This document shows positions 31,375 to 39,682 of a stretch of DNA of 64,000 nt, one piece after another (the first letter of the stretch is position 1; each line of letters begins with the position of its first letter). The notes below the pieces were generated by a model. That model made no database searches and was not told the origin of the DNA. It saw only the letters and a list, made by a program, of their open reading frames with translations. This DNA is from Oscillospiraceae bacterium. GTDB lineage: Bacteria > Bacillota > Clostridia > Oscillospirales > Ruminococcaceae. A program made the translations under genes and the position numbers. Where the stretch lies: assembly GCA_017513135.1 (NCBI GenBank), contig JAFWDH010000010.1, positions 1 to 64,000 on the forward strand, read 5' to 3'.

Positions 31375-33015
31375 TTATTCATTGAATTCAGGATAACGGC
31401 CGGAACGTTTGAGATATTCCAGACCCATCTCATCGAGTTTGGTCAGACCGTCATGTCCCTGAGGACCATCAGCGGATATCTCCATCCAGCCATAATTACC
31501 TCGGCTTTCAGGCCAGAAAGGAAGAATGTTTCCTTCCGAATCTGTTCCATTGGGATCTCCTGTGGCAATGAAGTTTGCCCAGTAAGAACTCATCTGCTCT
31601 GCGAGCCTGAAGTCGATAGGCTCCCATGGGCGCGACGCAGGTATGCCTTCCCTGAGAGAGGCAAATGTGTACCACAGTTCCGCAGAGTGCCATGCAAGCT
31701 GCAGGTCGGTATCACGGACCGTGCCGCGGTCTTCCGGACGGCAGGGAGGGAAGCGGCCGAAGTTATAGGACCAGTTGCGGGTATCGGGAGCTGTTTTGGA
31801 ACGGTAGGCGCCGAAATACCGGTCGGCCATAGTGAGGCCCAGTCCGTTCCCGCACATCCGGCTTGCGAGGACCCGGCTCTGGAAATCAGCATTCTCATCT
31901 GTAACTGGGAACAGCGACTCGAAGTCGTATTTGTCATACAGATCACCGAGTTTGTCCCTCATCACATCATAGAATTCTTCTGCGGTCTCGAATTTCTTGG
32001 TAGGACCGATGGCAAACTGATTCCGTACCGTACACTCGCCTATGTTCACACCGTTGAGATAGTCCACATGGGTGCCGAATTCGTCCATATTCTGCGCTCC
32101 GGAGACGTGAGCGACGTACTCGCCGTCACATACCATGGAACCTGGAACAGTTCCGGGGCCGAAGCCGAATTTAGGACCGTCCTTAAGCTTGAAGAATTTG
32201 AAAGCAGGGACTTTTCGCAGTTCGTCCGGGGTTATATCCGGATCCAGTCCGATGTTCCTGAGATACAGCATGTTGTTTTCATATGCCTGCTCCAGTGTCA
32301 GGTAGTCACCGCGGACCCAGGCAAGCCCGGACTGGTTGATGCAGCGCCTTATCTTTCCCTGCGTCTTGGGGGATGTTGCGAGAGCTGTTGATTTTCCGGT
32401 TCCGCCGGACTGCCCTCCTACTGTTATGTTGTCAGGATCTCCGCCGAAATGAGTGATATTCTCGCGTACCCATTCCAGGGCCTTTATCTCGTCCATCAGA
32501 CCGTAGTTTCCGCTTATCCCTCCCTGCTCAGCTGAGAGCTGGGGAAGAGCGAGGTAGCCGAAAACATTCAGACGCTGTGCTACGCTTACGACAACGATCC
32601 CCTTTCGGGCGAGCTCAGAAGGATCGAATTCGATCTCGGTGTAGTAACCTCCTGAGAGACCTCCGCCGTGGAACCACATGTAGACCGGACGGCGTTCGGT
32701 ATCGTCCGCTGCTCCGGTGGTAATGGACAGATAAAGGCAGTCCTCACTCATCGGAGGAGTACCTACATAATAGAAGTCGCTGACCCACGGTTCTCTTGTC
32801 AGGCCTTCTCCGGTCTCCTGCATAGGGCGGGGAGCTCCGAGAGAAGCGTCCAGTTCACCGATCCAGGGCTCCGGATCAACGGGCGGACGGAAACGCAGGT
32901 CGCCTATCGGCGGTGCAGCGTACGGGACAGAACGGAAGGCGGTAATGCCGGCGTACTTGCCGGAAAGCTCGATCCCTCGCACGACACCGAATTGAGTCTG
33001 TGCTTTCTTGATCAT
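31375..33015 (-). CDS. type B carboxylesterase
   Basis: The ATG at 33015 (AAGGAGAG upstream) gives a 546-aa alpha/beta hydrolase of the COesterase family. Visible are the N-terminal FRSVPYAAPPIGDLRFRPP, the oxyanion loop WFHGGGLSGG, the nucleophile in VGGQSGGTGKS and the His region LAWHSAELWYTF. The nucleophile elbow GQSGG is close to the usual GESAG. There is no signal peptide, so it is cytoplasmic. It likely hydrolyses esters of dietary or aromatic compounds. A frameshifted relative lies at 57808-59336. Confidence 0.9.
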   Translation of the reverse strand: MIKKAQTQFGVVRGIELSGKYAGITAFRSVPYAAPPIGDLRFRPPVDPEPWIGELDASLGAPRPMQETGEGLTREPWVSDFYYVGTPPMSEDCLYLSITTGAADDTERRPVYMWFHGGGLSGGYYTEIEFDPSELARKGIVVVSVAQRLNVFGYLALPQLSAEQGGISGNYGLMDEIKALEWVRENITHFGGDPDNITVGGQSGGTGKSTALATSPKTQGKIRRCINQSGLAWVRGDYLTLEQAYENNMLYLRNIGLDPDITPDELRKVPAFKFFKLKDGPKFGFGPGTVPGSMVCDGEYVAHVSGAQNMDEFGTHVDYLNGVNIGECTVRNQFAIGPTKKFETAEEFYDVMRDKLGDLYDKYDFESLFPVTDENADFQSRVLASRMCGNGLGLTMADRYFGAYRSKTAPDTRNWSYNFGRFPPCRPEDRGTVRDTDLQLAWHSAELWYTFASLREGIPASRPWEPIDFRLAEQMSSYWANFIATGDPNGTDSEGNILPFWPESRGNYGWMEISADGPQGHDGLTKLDEMGLEYLKRSGRYPEFNE

Positions 33016-33305
33016 AAGAGTCTCTCCTTTCTCTGCCGTTTGGCTGGATGCCTTATTCCGGTATGCCGCTGCCAAACTGATGCAATTCTTTCATCAATCG
33101 TATAATAGCACTTTTATCTGCGCTTATGAGAGTCATAAATAGAACAGCCTGTCTGCCGGCATTATACGCCATAAAAGCAGAGTACATGACAAATAAGGTA
33201 TACTGTTTTGCAGAAAGGAAAGTTTTACTGGCTGGAACGGAAGTGATGCTTTGAAAAAGCAGAGAGAGAAGAAGCTTCCGTACAGCAGCAGAAACGAACG
33301 TTGCT

Positions 33306-34124
33306 ATGACAAATGAAAGATTTCTTGAACTGGTATCCGAATGCTTTGCCGCATTGGAGGACAACGCTGTCTCCTTACCCGGAGAAAAGAAGCCGCTGCA
33401 GGTGCTGGATACGCCGCTGACAGGATTTGCCGCAGCGGAAGATCCGATCTTTGAACAGTTCCGTGACCCGGAGATCATCGGACCGGAATTCCGTCTGCCG
33501 ACAGATTATATGTCCGGAGCAAAGAGCGTTGTCGCTTTTTTCTTCCCGTTCACAGAAGAGGTCAGAAGCAGGGTCTGTAAGGAAGAGGAGCCGTCATCAC
33601 CGACCTGGAACGCGGCTTATGGAGGAAACTTCAAGCTGGTGGATGAATTCCTTGATGCCCTGGTCTCTAGGCTTACGGAAGAGGGAATAGCTGTATTTCA
33701 GCCTAACAGGGATCCGGGGATGGTAAGAGTCCAGGTACCGGTATCGGGCGGGGAAGATGTGCACTATTCGGTATCCTGGTCCAACAGGCATGCGATCTAT
33801 GCTGCCGGGCTCGGTACCTTCGGAATGCACCGGCATATCATCACGGAAAAAGGGTGCTGCGGCACCACTGCATCTTTCATCACAGATGTTGAGCTGAGAC
33901 CTACGGAAAGAAAGTACAGTGATGTATATGAATGGTGCCTGCGCTGCGGGGAATGCTCTGCGCGCTGTCCCGGCGGAGCGATACCTCCGGACGGGCTCCG
34001 CAATCTGAAAAAGTGTTCTGCTCACGGCGGGGCTGTAAGGGAGACATACGGAGGCTTCTGCGGGAAATGCCTGACGAAGATCCCCTGTGAAGGCTGTGCT
34101 CCGGCTAAAGCCCGCAGTAACTGA
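33306..34124 (+). CDS. QueG-like 4Fe-4S protein (epoxyqueuosine reductase relative)
   Basis: A 272-aa cytoplasmic protein. The C-terminal ferredoxin-like part has CLRCGECSARCPGGAI followed by FCGKCLTKIPCEGC, enough cysteines for two 4Fe-4S clusters. The middle has SWSNRHAIYAAGLGTFGMH, as in QueG and related reductases, where it binds the cofactor. It is shorter than true QueG and the queuosine-specific HEAT repeats are missing, so I call the family only. It stands alone between divergent and convergent neighbours. Confidence 0.8.
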   Translation: MTNERFLELVSECFAALEDNAVSLPGEKKPLQVLDTPLTGFAAAEDPIFEQFRDPEIIGPEFRLPTDYMSGAKSVVAFFFPFTEEVRSRVCKEEEPSSPTWNAAYGGNFKLVDEFLDALVSRLTEEGIAVFQPNRDPGMVRVQVPVSGGEDVHYSVSWSNRHAIYAAGLGTFGMHRHIITEKGCCGTTASFITDVELRPTERKYSDVYEWCLRCGECSARCPGGAIPPDGLRNLKKCSAHGGAVRETYGGFCGKCLTKIPCEGCAPAKARSN

Positions 34125-34142
34125 CTTATACGGACATAAAAA

Positions 34143-34169
34143 AGAGGCAGGAACATCGTTCCTGCCTCT
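34143..34169. terminator. bidirectional terminator
   Basis: AGAGGCAGGAA (34143-34153) and TTCCTGCCTCT (34159-34169) form an 11-bp stem with a 5-nt loop. The minus strand continues with a T-run, serving the esterase gene that ends at 34202. Confidence 0.85.
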
Positions 34170-34201
34170 CATTGTTTGATCGAGGATCGCACGGTGTCAG
34201 A

Positions 34202-36052
34202 TCATTCAGTATAGATGATCTCTCCGGTGTTGCTGTCGCGGCGGTAGTGCTTAAGGAAGTTGTATGCTATGTCGCCGTACCCGGGCCAGAGCGAATGCAT
34301 GAGGTATTCCGTGACGTTGAGACCGATCATCGGAACGCCCTTTTCGTTCTTCATCAGCCATTCGGCATTGCGCCACTCGCCGTTGACCGTGGTGATGCTG
34401 AGCGAGTCGAACGGACGGCCGATGACAGGATACTTCACATAATCGAATTCATCGACAGGATCGATCTCGTTGAACTTGCAGTAAGTCTGGAGGAAATCGC
34501 GTCCGCCGTCGTTGAGATGGTTGTTCTCGGAATCCCACGCTGCGAAGTCATATGTGGAGGAGATCAGCATCGCCGGAAGGTCGATGTTCTTATAAAGTTC
34601 TTCAGCTGTATCGGGCAGATCGCGCAGCGGCATTGCCATCGGAGCGGCAGCTGCGAAGAGCTCCGGATGATGCGATATGCAGTGGTATGTTGCCCAGCCG
34701 CCCATCGAATAACCTGTCACCCAGACACGCTCTGGGTCGAGCGCGGGATACTTGTCCAGTATGTATTTCGTGAAACGGGGCAGCAGTTCTCCTCCGATGA
34801 GCGTGAGGCCGCTGTGCATGGCTGCGGCGATCGCGAAATTCTGCTCGCCGGCAGTCAGAAGGATGCCGGTCTCATCGAGGAACATCAGCACGTCGTCTCC
34901 GCCGCCGTGGTTGGCGAGAAGGAGGGGAACGCTGTGCTCAGGCGCAGTATTATTAAGGACTTCCTGCGGAAGGACCTCGTACCAGGTGTCGAGATAATCT
35001 CCGGCTTCGGACATAAGTCCGCCGGGGCTCTTCATATCGCTGAAGGTCTCGCTGTCTTTGACGAATGTGACCTGAAGGTCTCCGATGACGGTCCTGTTGT
35101 TGAAGATCGGGTTGCGGCGCGAGAGCGCGAAACGGGAGATCTCCGGCGCAGGCACATAGCCCTGGTAGCAGTTCGTTACGCGGGGCTCGAGATATTTCGT
35201 CTGAACGTTTGCGGAGCGCTGGATGAATATGAACATGCTGCAGAAAGCTTTCTCGATCCAGCAGCTTACATCTCCTTCTTTATCCTCTGCGGTGCGTACC
35301 TCACGGATGGGGAGAGCCTGGTTGTAGAAACGGGATACTCCATCAGAAACTGCGTAAGCGTTCGCGCCGTTCACTTCACGGAACTTGCGGACTGCGGTCG
35401 AGGAGCCGTTTACGATGAAAGCGGGAACATAATAGCTGACGGTGACCTCCTCCGACATCTCGCCGCCGTAGGTGAAGTAACCCGCCACGCGCCCGATCAG
35501 TTCTTCACGGGAACCTGCGACAAAGTTGTTCATGAAGGTGGCCGCTTCGTCGACACCGAACATATACGTCTTACCGTAACCGCCGCAGTACTCGCTCTCA
35601 GCGGGAACGCAGCGTTCGCCGTCTATCTCGATGAATGCTTTCTGGCTCAGAAGGGCATTGTAAAGAGTGTAGCTGTACTGCAGGTCATTCTCTGTATAGC
35701 CTGTCGCCTTTTCAGGCATCTGGAGGATGATGGTCCCGATCGCGTCATTGATCAGTTTTATCAGGCCGAGTTTTTCAAGATATGCTTTGCCTTCTTCCTT
35801 GGTCTCCAGTCTGCAGGGAGCAAACACTATGAACGTAGTGTTGTTCCTTGCACCGGTCTCCGCACCGTAGATGTTGGGAGAACGGTAGAAATACGCGATG
35901 TCATTGGGGAAATCTTCCAGCGCAGGATTGAGGATCTGCTTAAAGCGCGATGCACCGGACAGCTTTGATGTGACGCCGGGAGCATTGGCGCGGACTTCCT
36001 CCAGCGTCTCGAATGTTGCAGGGTTGTCCTGCCGGTTCCAGTAATTCAGCAT
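34202..36052 (-). CDS. large alpha/beta hydrolase with PHB-depolymerase/feruloyl-esterase-like core
   Basis: The ATG at 36052 has AGGAGG seven nt upstream, giving 616 aa. The C-terminal half (about 340-600) is an alpha/beta hydrolase: LLLANHGGGDDVLMFLDETG for the oxyanion region, the nucleophile in VTGYSMGGWATYHC and a catalytic Asp candidate in SSTYDFAAWDS. The N-terminal 330 residues are unassigned and may form a beta-rich accessory domain. There is no signal peptide. Hydrolases of this type release acids from esterified compounds or polyesters. The strong antisense frame across this gene is a codon shadow. Confidence 0.8.
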   Translation of the reverse strand: MLNYWNRQDNPATFETLEEVRANAPGVTSKLSGASRFKQILNPALEDFPNDIAYFYRSPNIYGAETGARNNTTFIVFAPCRLETKEEGKAYLEKLGLIKLINDAIGTIILQMPEKATGYTENDLQYSYTLYNALLSQKAFIEIDGERCVPAESEYCGGYGKTYMFGVDEAATFMNNFVAGSREELIGRVAGYFTYGGEMSEEVTVSYYVPAFIVNGSSTAVRKFREVNGANAYAVSDGVSRFYNQALPIREVRTAEDKEGDVSCWIEKAFCSMFIFIQRSANVQTKYLEPRVTNCYQGYVPAPEISRFALSRRNPIFNNRTVIGDLQVTFVKDSETFSDMKSPGGLMSEAGDYLDTWYEVLPQEVLNNTAPEHSVPLLLANHGGGDDVLMFLDETGILLTAGEQNFAIAAAMHSGLTLIGGELLPRFTKYILDKYPALDPERVWVTGYSMGGWATYHCISHHPELFAAAAPMAMPLRDLPDTAEELYKNIDLPAMLISSTYDFAAWDSENNHLNDGGRDFLQTYCKFNEIDPVDEFDYVKYPVIGRPFDSLSITTVNGEWRNAEWLMKNEKGVPMIGLNVTEYLMHSLWPGYGDIAYNFLKHYRRDSNTGEIIYTE

Positions 36053-36144
36053 GAGGGTTCCTCCTTTATCCAATAATTTATTTAAAACATCTTATTTTAA
36101 GTATAATCCGCAGATATACGGCTTGTCATACATATCGCGAAATG

Positions 36145-37119
36145 TCAGCCGGGGAACTCACCGAGTGCTTTGACAGACCATTCAGGGTCGCTCAGCAGCG
36201 CGCGACCGATGCCTATCATATCGGCAGCACCTTCCAGAAGCAGCTGCTCCAGCTGATGACCGTCGGTCACTCCGCCTGTAAGTATGACCGGAACAGATAC
36301 CGCAGATGCCGCAGCCATGCTGAGATCACGGAAATAGCCCGGTCCTGTCATTCCCGGTCTGGTGAAACCGTTGAGGCCTCCTGATATGTCGATGAGATCA
36401 ACGCCTGCAGTCTCAAAGGCTTCTGCGGCTTCGGGTATCTCCGATATCAGGCTTCCGCCTTCCATGAAATCGCAGGCGCCGAACCGGATCGCGACCGGAT
36501 AATCATCGCCGACCGCTTTACGCACTGCTCTGATTACCTCACAGTGCAGTTTCGTGCGTCCATCCAGGGTGCTGCCGGAATACACGTCACTGCGGCGGTT
36601 TGTCAGGGGAGAGTAGAACTGATTCAGCAGATAGCCGTGGGCACCGTGCACCTCTACACCGTCAAAGCCGGCTCTTTTTGCCCTTATAGCTGCGTCTGCG
36701 AAACCTTTTATGACCCGGCTTATATCATCCTCATCCATGGTTCTGGGATGGTACTGGGACCAGACGGTCTCTTTGCTTGGAGCGATTGATTCGAGCCCGG
36801 AATCTTTTGCTTTTGCCCCGGCATGACTGAGCTGCGCAAAAATGGCAGCTCCTTCAGAGTGAACGGCATCCGTGAGCATTCTGTATGGAGAGATGAGGCT
36901 GTCATCCCCGATGGAGAGCTGCCTGGCATGCGCCATTCCTTCCAGCAGTATCCATTCATGCTCCACGATCACCAGTCCGGTGCCACGGGCTCTCTGACGG
37001 TAATGCTCCGCTATATCCTCAGTCGGGGCTCCGTTCACTGCACCGGCTGTGTCACAGGGGGCTTTGACTATGCGGTTTCTTACAGTAAGGCTGTTGATTG
37101 CGATAGGTTCTTTGATCAT
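36145..37119 (-). CDS. old yellow enzyme family NADH:flavin oxidoreductase
   Basis: A 324-aa FMN-dependent TIM barrel. FMN and substrate motifs include RNRIVKAPCDT, FAQLSHAGAKA, VEVHGAHGYLLNQFYSPLTN and the phosphate-binding GGVTDGHQ ... IGIGRALLSDPEW. It is a single-domain OYE without the Fe-S and FAD extension of the 2,4-dienoyl-CoA reductase type found at 55718. Such enzymes reduce alkene bonds next to carbonyls. No operon partner is evident. Confidence 0.9.
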   Translation of the reverse strand: MIKEPIAINSLTVRNRIVKAPCDTAGAVNGAPTEDIAEHYRQRARGTGLVIVEHEWILLEGMAHARQLSIGDDSLISPYRMLTDAVHSEGAAIFAQLSHAGAKAKDSGLESIAPSKETVWSQYHPRTMDEDDISRVIKGFADAAIRAKRAGFDGVEVHGAHGYLLNQFYSPLTNRRSDVYSGSTLDGRTKLHCEVIRAVRKAVGDDYPVAIRFGACDFMEGGSLISEIPEAAEAFETAGVDLIDISGGLNGFTRPGMTGPGYFRDLSMAAASAVSVPVILTGGVTDGHQLEQLLLEGAADMIGIGRALLSDPEWSVKALGEFPG

Positions 37120-37193
37120 CTGGGTTTCCTTTCATAAAGAAAACAATTATCGGAAGTGTCGCGTCCCGGCATGGTTTCATATAAACATAACCG

Positions 37194-37715
37194 CTATATC
37201 TCCTGATCGTCTGAAAAGATCCGGAAGATCTCTGTATATATCATCCCATGTCTTCCGCGATCCGATCTGAAAAGGGAGAAATACCGGACCGGTATGGAAA
37301 GATTGCCCGGCAAAGAGATACAACTCATACTGTCAGGAATCGATACTTTTCTGGCAAGCGTAATATGTGGGCGGAATCTTTTCCTGTCAAAAGGTATGTC
37401 TGAATCCGAAAGCGCCCGCCGCAGGCTGCTTGCGAGCCTATCCAGATGTCTGTCCGCCGAGACACCTGCCCAGAGAGTGTCTGAGAAAAAGCCTGTACTC
37501 TGAATCTCAATGCCGAAACTGTCAAAAGACAGACCGCTTGCCGCAGAGATCACCTTCTCAGGGTCGGGATACTCGCCTATAAAAGCCAGAGTGATATGGA
37601 GATTCTCAGCAGGAGAAAAATGCCCAGTGACTCCTGCGGAAAGAAGATCTGCCTGATAGTCACTGAGAGCGGCCTTAATCTCTTCACTAAGAGGAACGGC
37701 AAAAAACAAACACAC
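37194..37715 (-). CDS. thpR: RNA 2',3'-cyclic phosphodiesterase (2H family)
   Basis: The GTG at 37715 yields a protein beginning MCLFFAVPLSEEIKAAL, matching the family start; a TTG at 37748 is possible. About 173 aa with both 2H catalytic motifs, ENLHITLAFIG and FRPHITLARK. ThpR hydrolyses 2',3'-cyclic phosphate ends of RNA; its true role in the cell is debated. The gene follows SRAP on the same strand with no real gap, suggesting cotranscription. Confidence 0.85.
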   Translation of the reverse strand: MCLFFAVPLSEEIKAALSDYQADLLSAGVTGHFSPAENLHITLAFIGEYPDPEKVISAASGLSFDSFGIEIQSTGFFSDTLWAGVSADRHLDRLASSLRRALSDSDIPFDRKRFRPHITLARKVSIPDSMSCISLPGNLSIPVRYFSLFRSDRGRHGMIYTEIFRIFSDDQEI

Positions 37716-37728
37716 TGCTCTATGCGCC

Positions 37729-38343
37729 TCACATTCTGTCCAGAACAAGATCCGTGACTGCGTATCCGAGAAGATCTTCCGCCTTTTTTCCGGGATCTAT
37801 CCAGTCGTCGATGATATCTCCGGGAAGTATCAGCGGCATCCTGTCGTGGATATGCCTGACGGACTCGGAAGGCTCTCTGGTGAGAACGGTGAATACCGGA
37901 AATCCTTCCTCGATCCGGTACAGTCCGCACAGCCATGTTACAGGCTCGGCTGCAGGATGGATAGAATACTTGTCTCCCGTTTTTTTCCTGCCGTCGGGAT
38001 CGGTCAGATGCTGCCATTCGATATAGGCAGAAGAAGGGATAGCGCATCTGTGCTGCCTCCAGGGGTCGCGGAACGTCGGTCTGACTGACGCGGTCTCAGT
38101 CCGTGCGTTGACGATCAGGGAGCGCCCGGGTATACGGAAGCCCCACCTCATGGGAAAAACAGCTCTGCCGCCTTTTTTGTCAGGAGCTATGACCGGTACC
38201 ACATTCGTCGGTCTTATCTCTCCGGAAGTCAGCACGGGCGCCCCGGATTCTTTGAATCTTTTTGTGAGAGCGGAGCGCATGACCTCAGATATGATATCGT
38301 CCTGTTCTCCGGGCTGTGAGTACATTATGAATCTTACGCACAT
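37729..38343 (-). CDS. SOS response-associated peptidase (SRAP/HMCES-like)
   Basis: The ATG at 38343 has GGAGG five nt upstream and exposes the required Cys2 (MCVRF). The family residues TNVVPVIAP, PMRWGFRIP, NARTET, RRCAIP-like HRCAIPSSAYIEW and RHIHDRMPLIL are present over 204 aa. SRAP proteins form a covalent thiazolidine link with abasic sites in single-stranded DNA and protect them. The catalytic Cys, Asn, Glu and His all appear. It sits upstream of thpR. Confidence 0.93.
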   Translation of the reverse strand: MCVRFIMYSQPGEQDDIISEVMRSALTKRFKESGAPVLTSGEIRPTNVVPVIAPDKKGGRAVFPMRWGFRIPGRSLIVNARTETASVRPTFRDPWRQHRCAIPSSAYIEWQHLTDPDGRKKTGDKYSIHPAAEPVTWLCGLYRIEEGFPVFTVLTREPSESVRHIHDRMPLILPGDIIDDWIDPGKKAEDLLGYAVTDLVLDRM

Positions 38344-38527
38344 ATCCACCTCCGGATCGGCTAATGACGAAAAGATGATTTCTATACATATTATATATTA
38401 TTGCCGGGCGCAGGATTACCGTCTCCGCCTGAGAGACTAAAAGAGAATAGAGACCGGCGCTGTAGATGAATGAAGTGCGCCGATGATAGAATATAGAAAA
38501 AACAGTCATTCATAGCAGGGTATAAAA

Positions 38528-39682
38528 ATGAAAAAATGTGTGGTCGTTTCAGACTCTTTCAAAGGGACCCTGTCGAGCCTGCAGATATGCAGGATCTGCG
38601 ATGAGCATATACGTGCCGTGTTTCCGGACTGCGAGGTCGTGACGCTTCCGGTGGCGGACGGCGGTGAGGGAACGGTCGACTGTTTCATCAGCTCTCTCGG
38701 GGCTGTACCGGTACGCAGGATGGTCACCGGCCCGCTCGGAGAAAAGACGGAAGCGGTATACGCGGTGCTCGGGAATATCGCTTTCATAGAGATGGCGTCT
38801 GCTGCGGGACTTCCGATGGTCGGAGAAAGAAAGGATCCCGGCATCACGACGACATACGGTGTCGGGGAGCTGATAAGGGACGCAGTGGGCAGCGGATGCA
38901 CCAGCATCCTTCTCGGCCTCGGCGGCAGCGCGACGAATGACGCGGGCTGCGGATGCGCGAGCGCTCTCGGAACAGTGTTCTGTGACAGGAACGGCAGATC
39001 TTTCATTCCGACTGGAGGAACTCTTTCAGAGATCGCAGACTACGACGTTTCAGATACTGCCTCTCTGCTGGAAGGTGTCAGTGTAACGGCGATCTGCGAT
39101 GTAAGGAACCCGCTGTATGGAGAGAACGGAGCGGCTTTTGTTTTTGCTCCGCAGAAAGGCGCGGATAGCTCTCAGGTCAGATCGCTGGATAAAGGGCTCA
39201 GGCATCTAGGCGGGCTCATAAGGGAGAAGACCGGCCGCCCTGTTCCGGAGACGGAGGGCGCCGGAGCTGCGGGAGGGTTCGGTGCAGGAGTGATCGCGTT
39301 CCTCGGCGGAGAACTCAAGCCCGGCATCGAGGCAGTGCTGGACGTGCTCGATTTCGAGAGGATAGCTTCCGGCGCGGATCTTGTGATAACCGGCGAGGGT
39401 AAGCTGGACAGTCAGAGCTTTCAGGGAAAGGTCATCGACGGAGTATCCAGAAGGACCCGAGGGATGGGACTTCCGCTTATAGCCATAGTGGGAATGGATG
39501 ACGGGACCGCCGGAGAGCCTGAAGATCACGGTTTGAGCGCCGTATTTACTACCAACCGCGCTTCCCTTCCTTTTGAGCAGTTGAAATTACGGGCTCCGGA
39601 TGATTACGCCGAGGCTCTGGACAATATCCTTCAGCTTATACTTCTATCGGAGAGAATGGGAGGACACAATGACAAAGAATAG
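38528..39682 (+). CDS. glycerate kinase
   Basis: A 384-aa glycerate kinase of the GarK/GlxK family. Signatures are SDSFKGTLSSLQ at the start, PVADGGEGTVD, the nucleotide region LLGLGGSATNDAGCG, GFGAGVIAFLGG and LVITGEGKLDSQSFQGK. It phosphorylates D-glycerate to 2- or 3-phosphoglycerate. Its end overlaps the next gene by 14 nt, so the two are probably cotranscribed. Confidence 0.94.
   Translation: MKKCVVVSDSFKGTLSSLQICRICDEHIRAVFPDCEVVTLPVADGGEGTVDCFISSLGAVPVRRMVTGPLGEKTEAVYAVLGNIAFIEMASAAGLPMVGERKDPGITTTYGVGELIRDAVGSGCTSILLGLGGSATNDAGCGCASALGTVFCDRNGRSFIPTGGTLSEIADYDVSDTASLLEGVSVTAICDVRNPLYGENGAAFVFAPQKGADSSQVRSLDKGLRHLGGLIREKTGRPVPETEGAGAAGGFGAGVIAFLGGELKPGIEAVLDVLDFERIASGADLVITGEGKLDSQSFQGKVIDGVSRRTRGMGLPLIAIVGMDDGTAGEPEDHGLSAVFTTNRASLPFEQLKLRAPDDYAEALDNILQLILLSERMGGHNDKE

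Noticed and set aside
34172-35968. 598-aa plus-strand open frame
   Set aside because: It is a codon shadow of the esterase on the minus strand, which has hydrolase motifs and an AGGAGG site.
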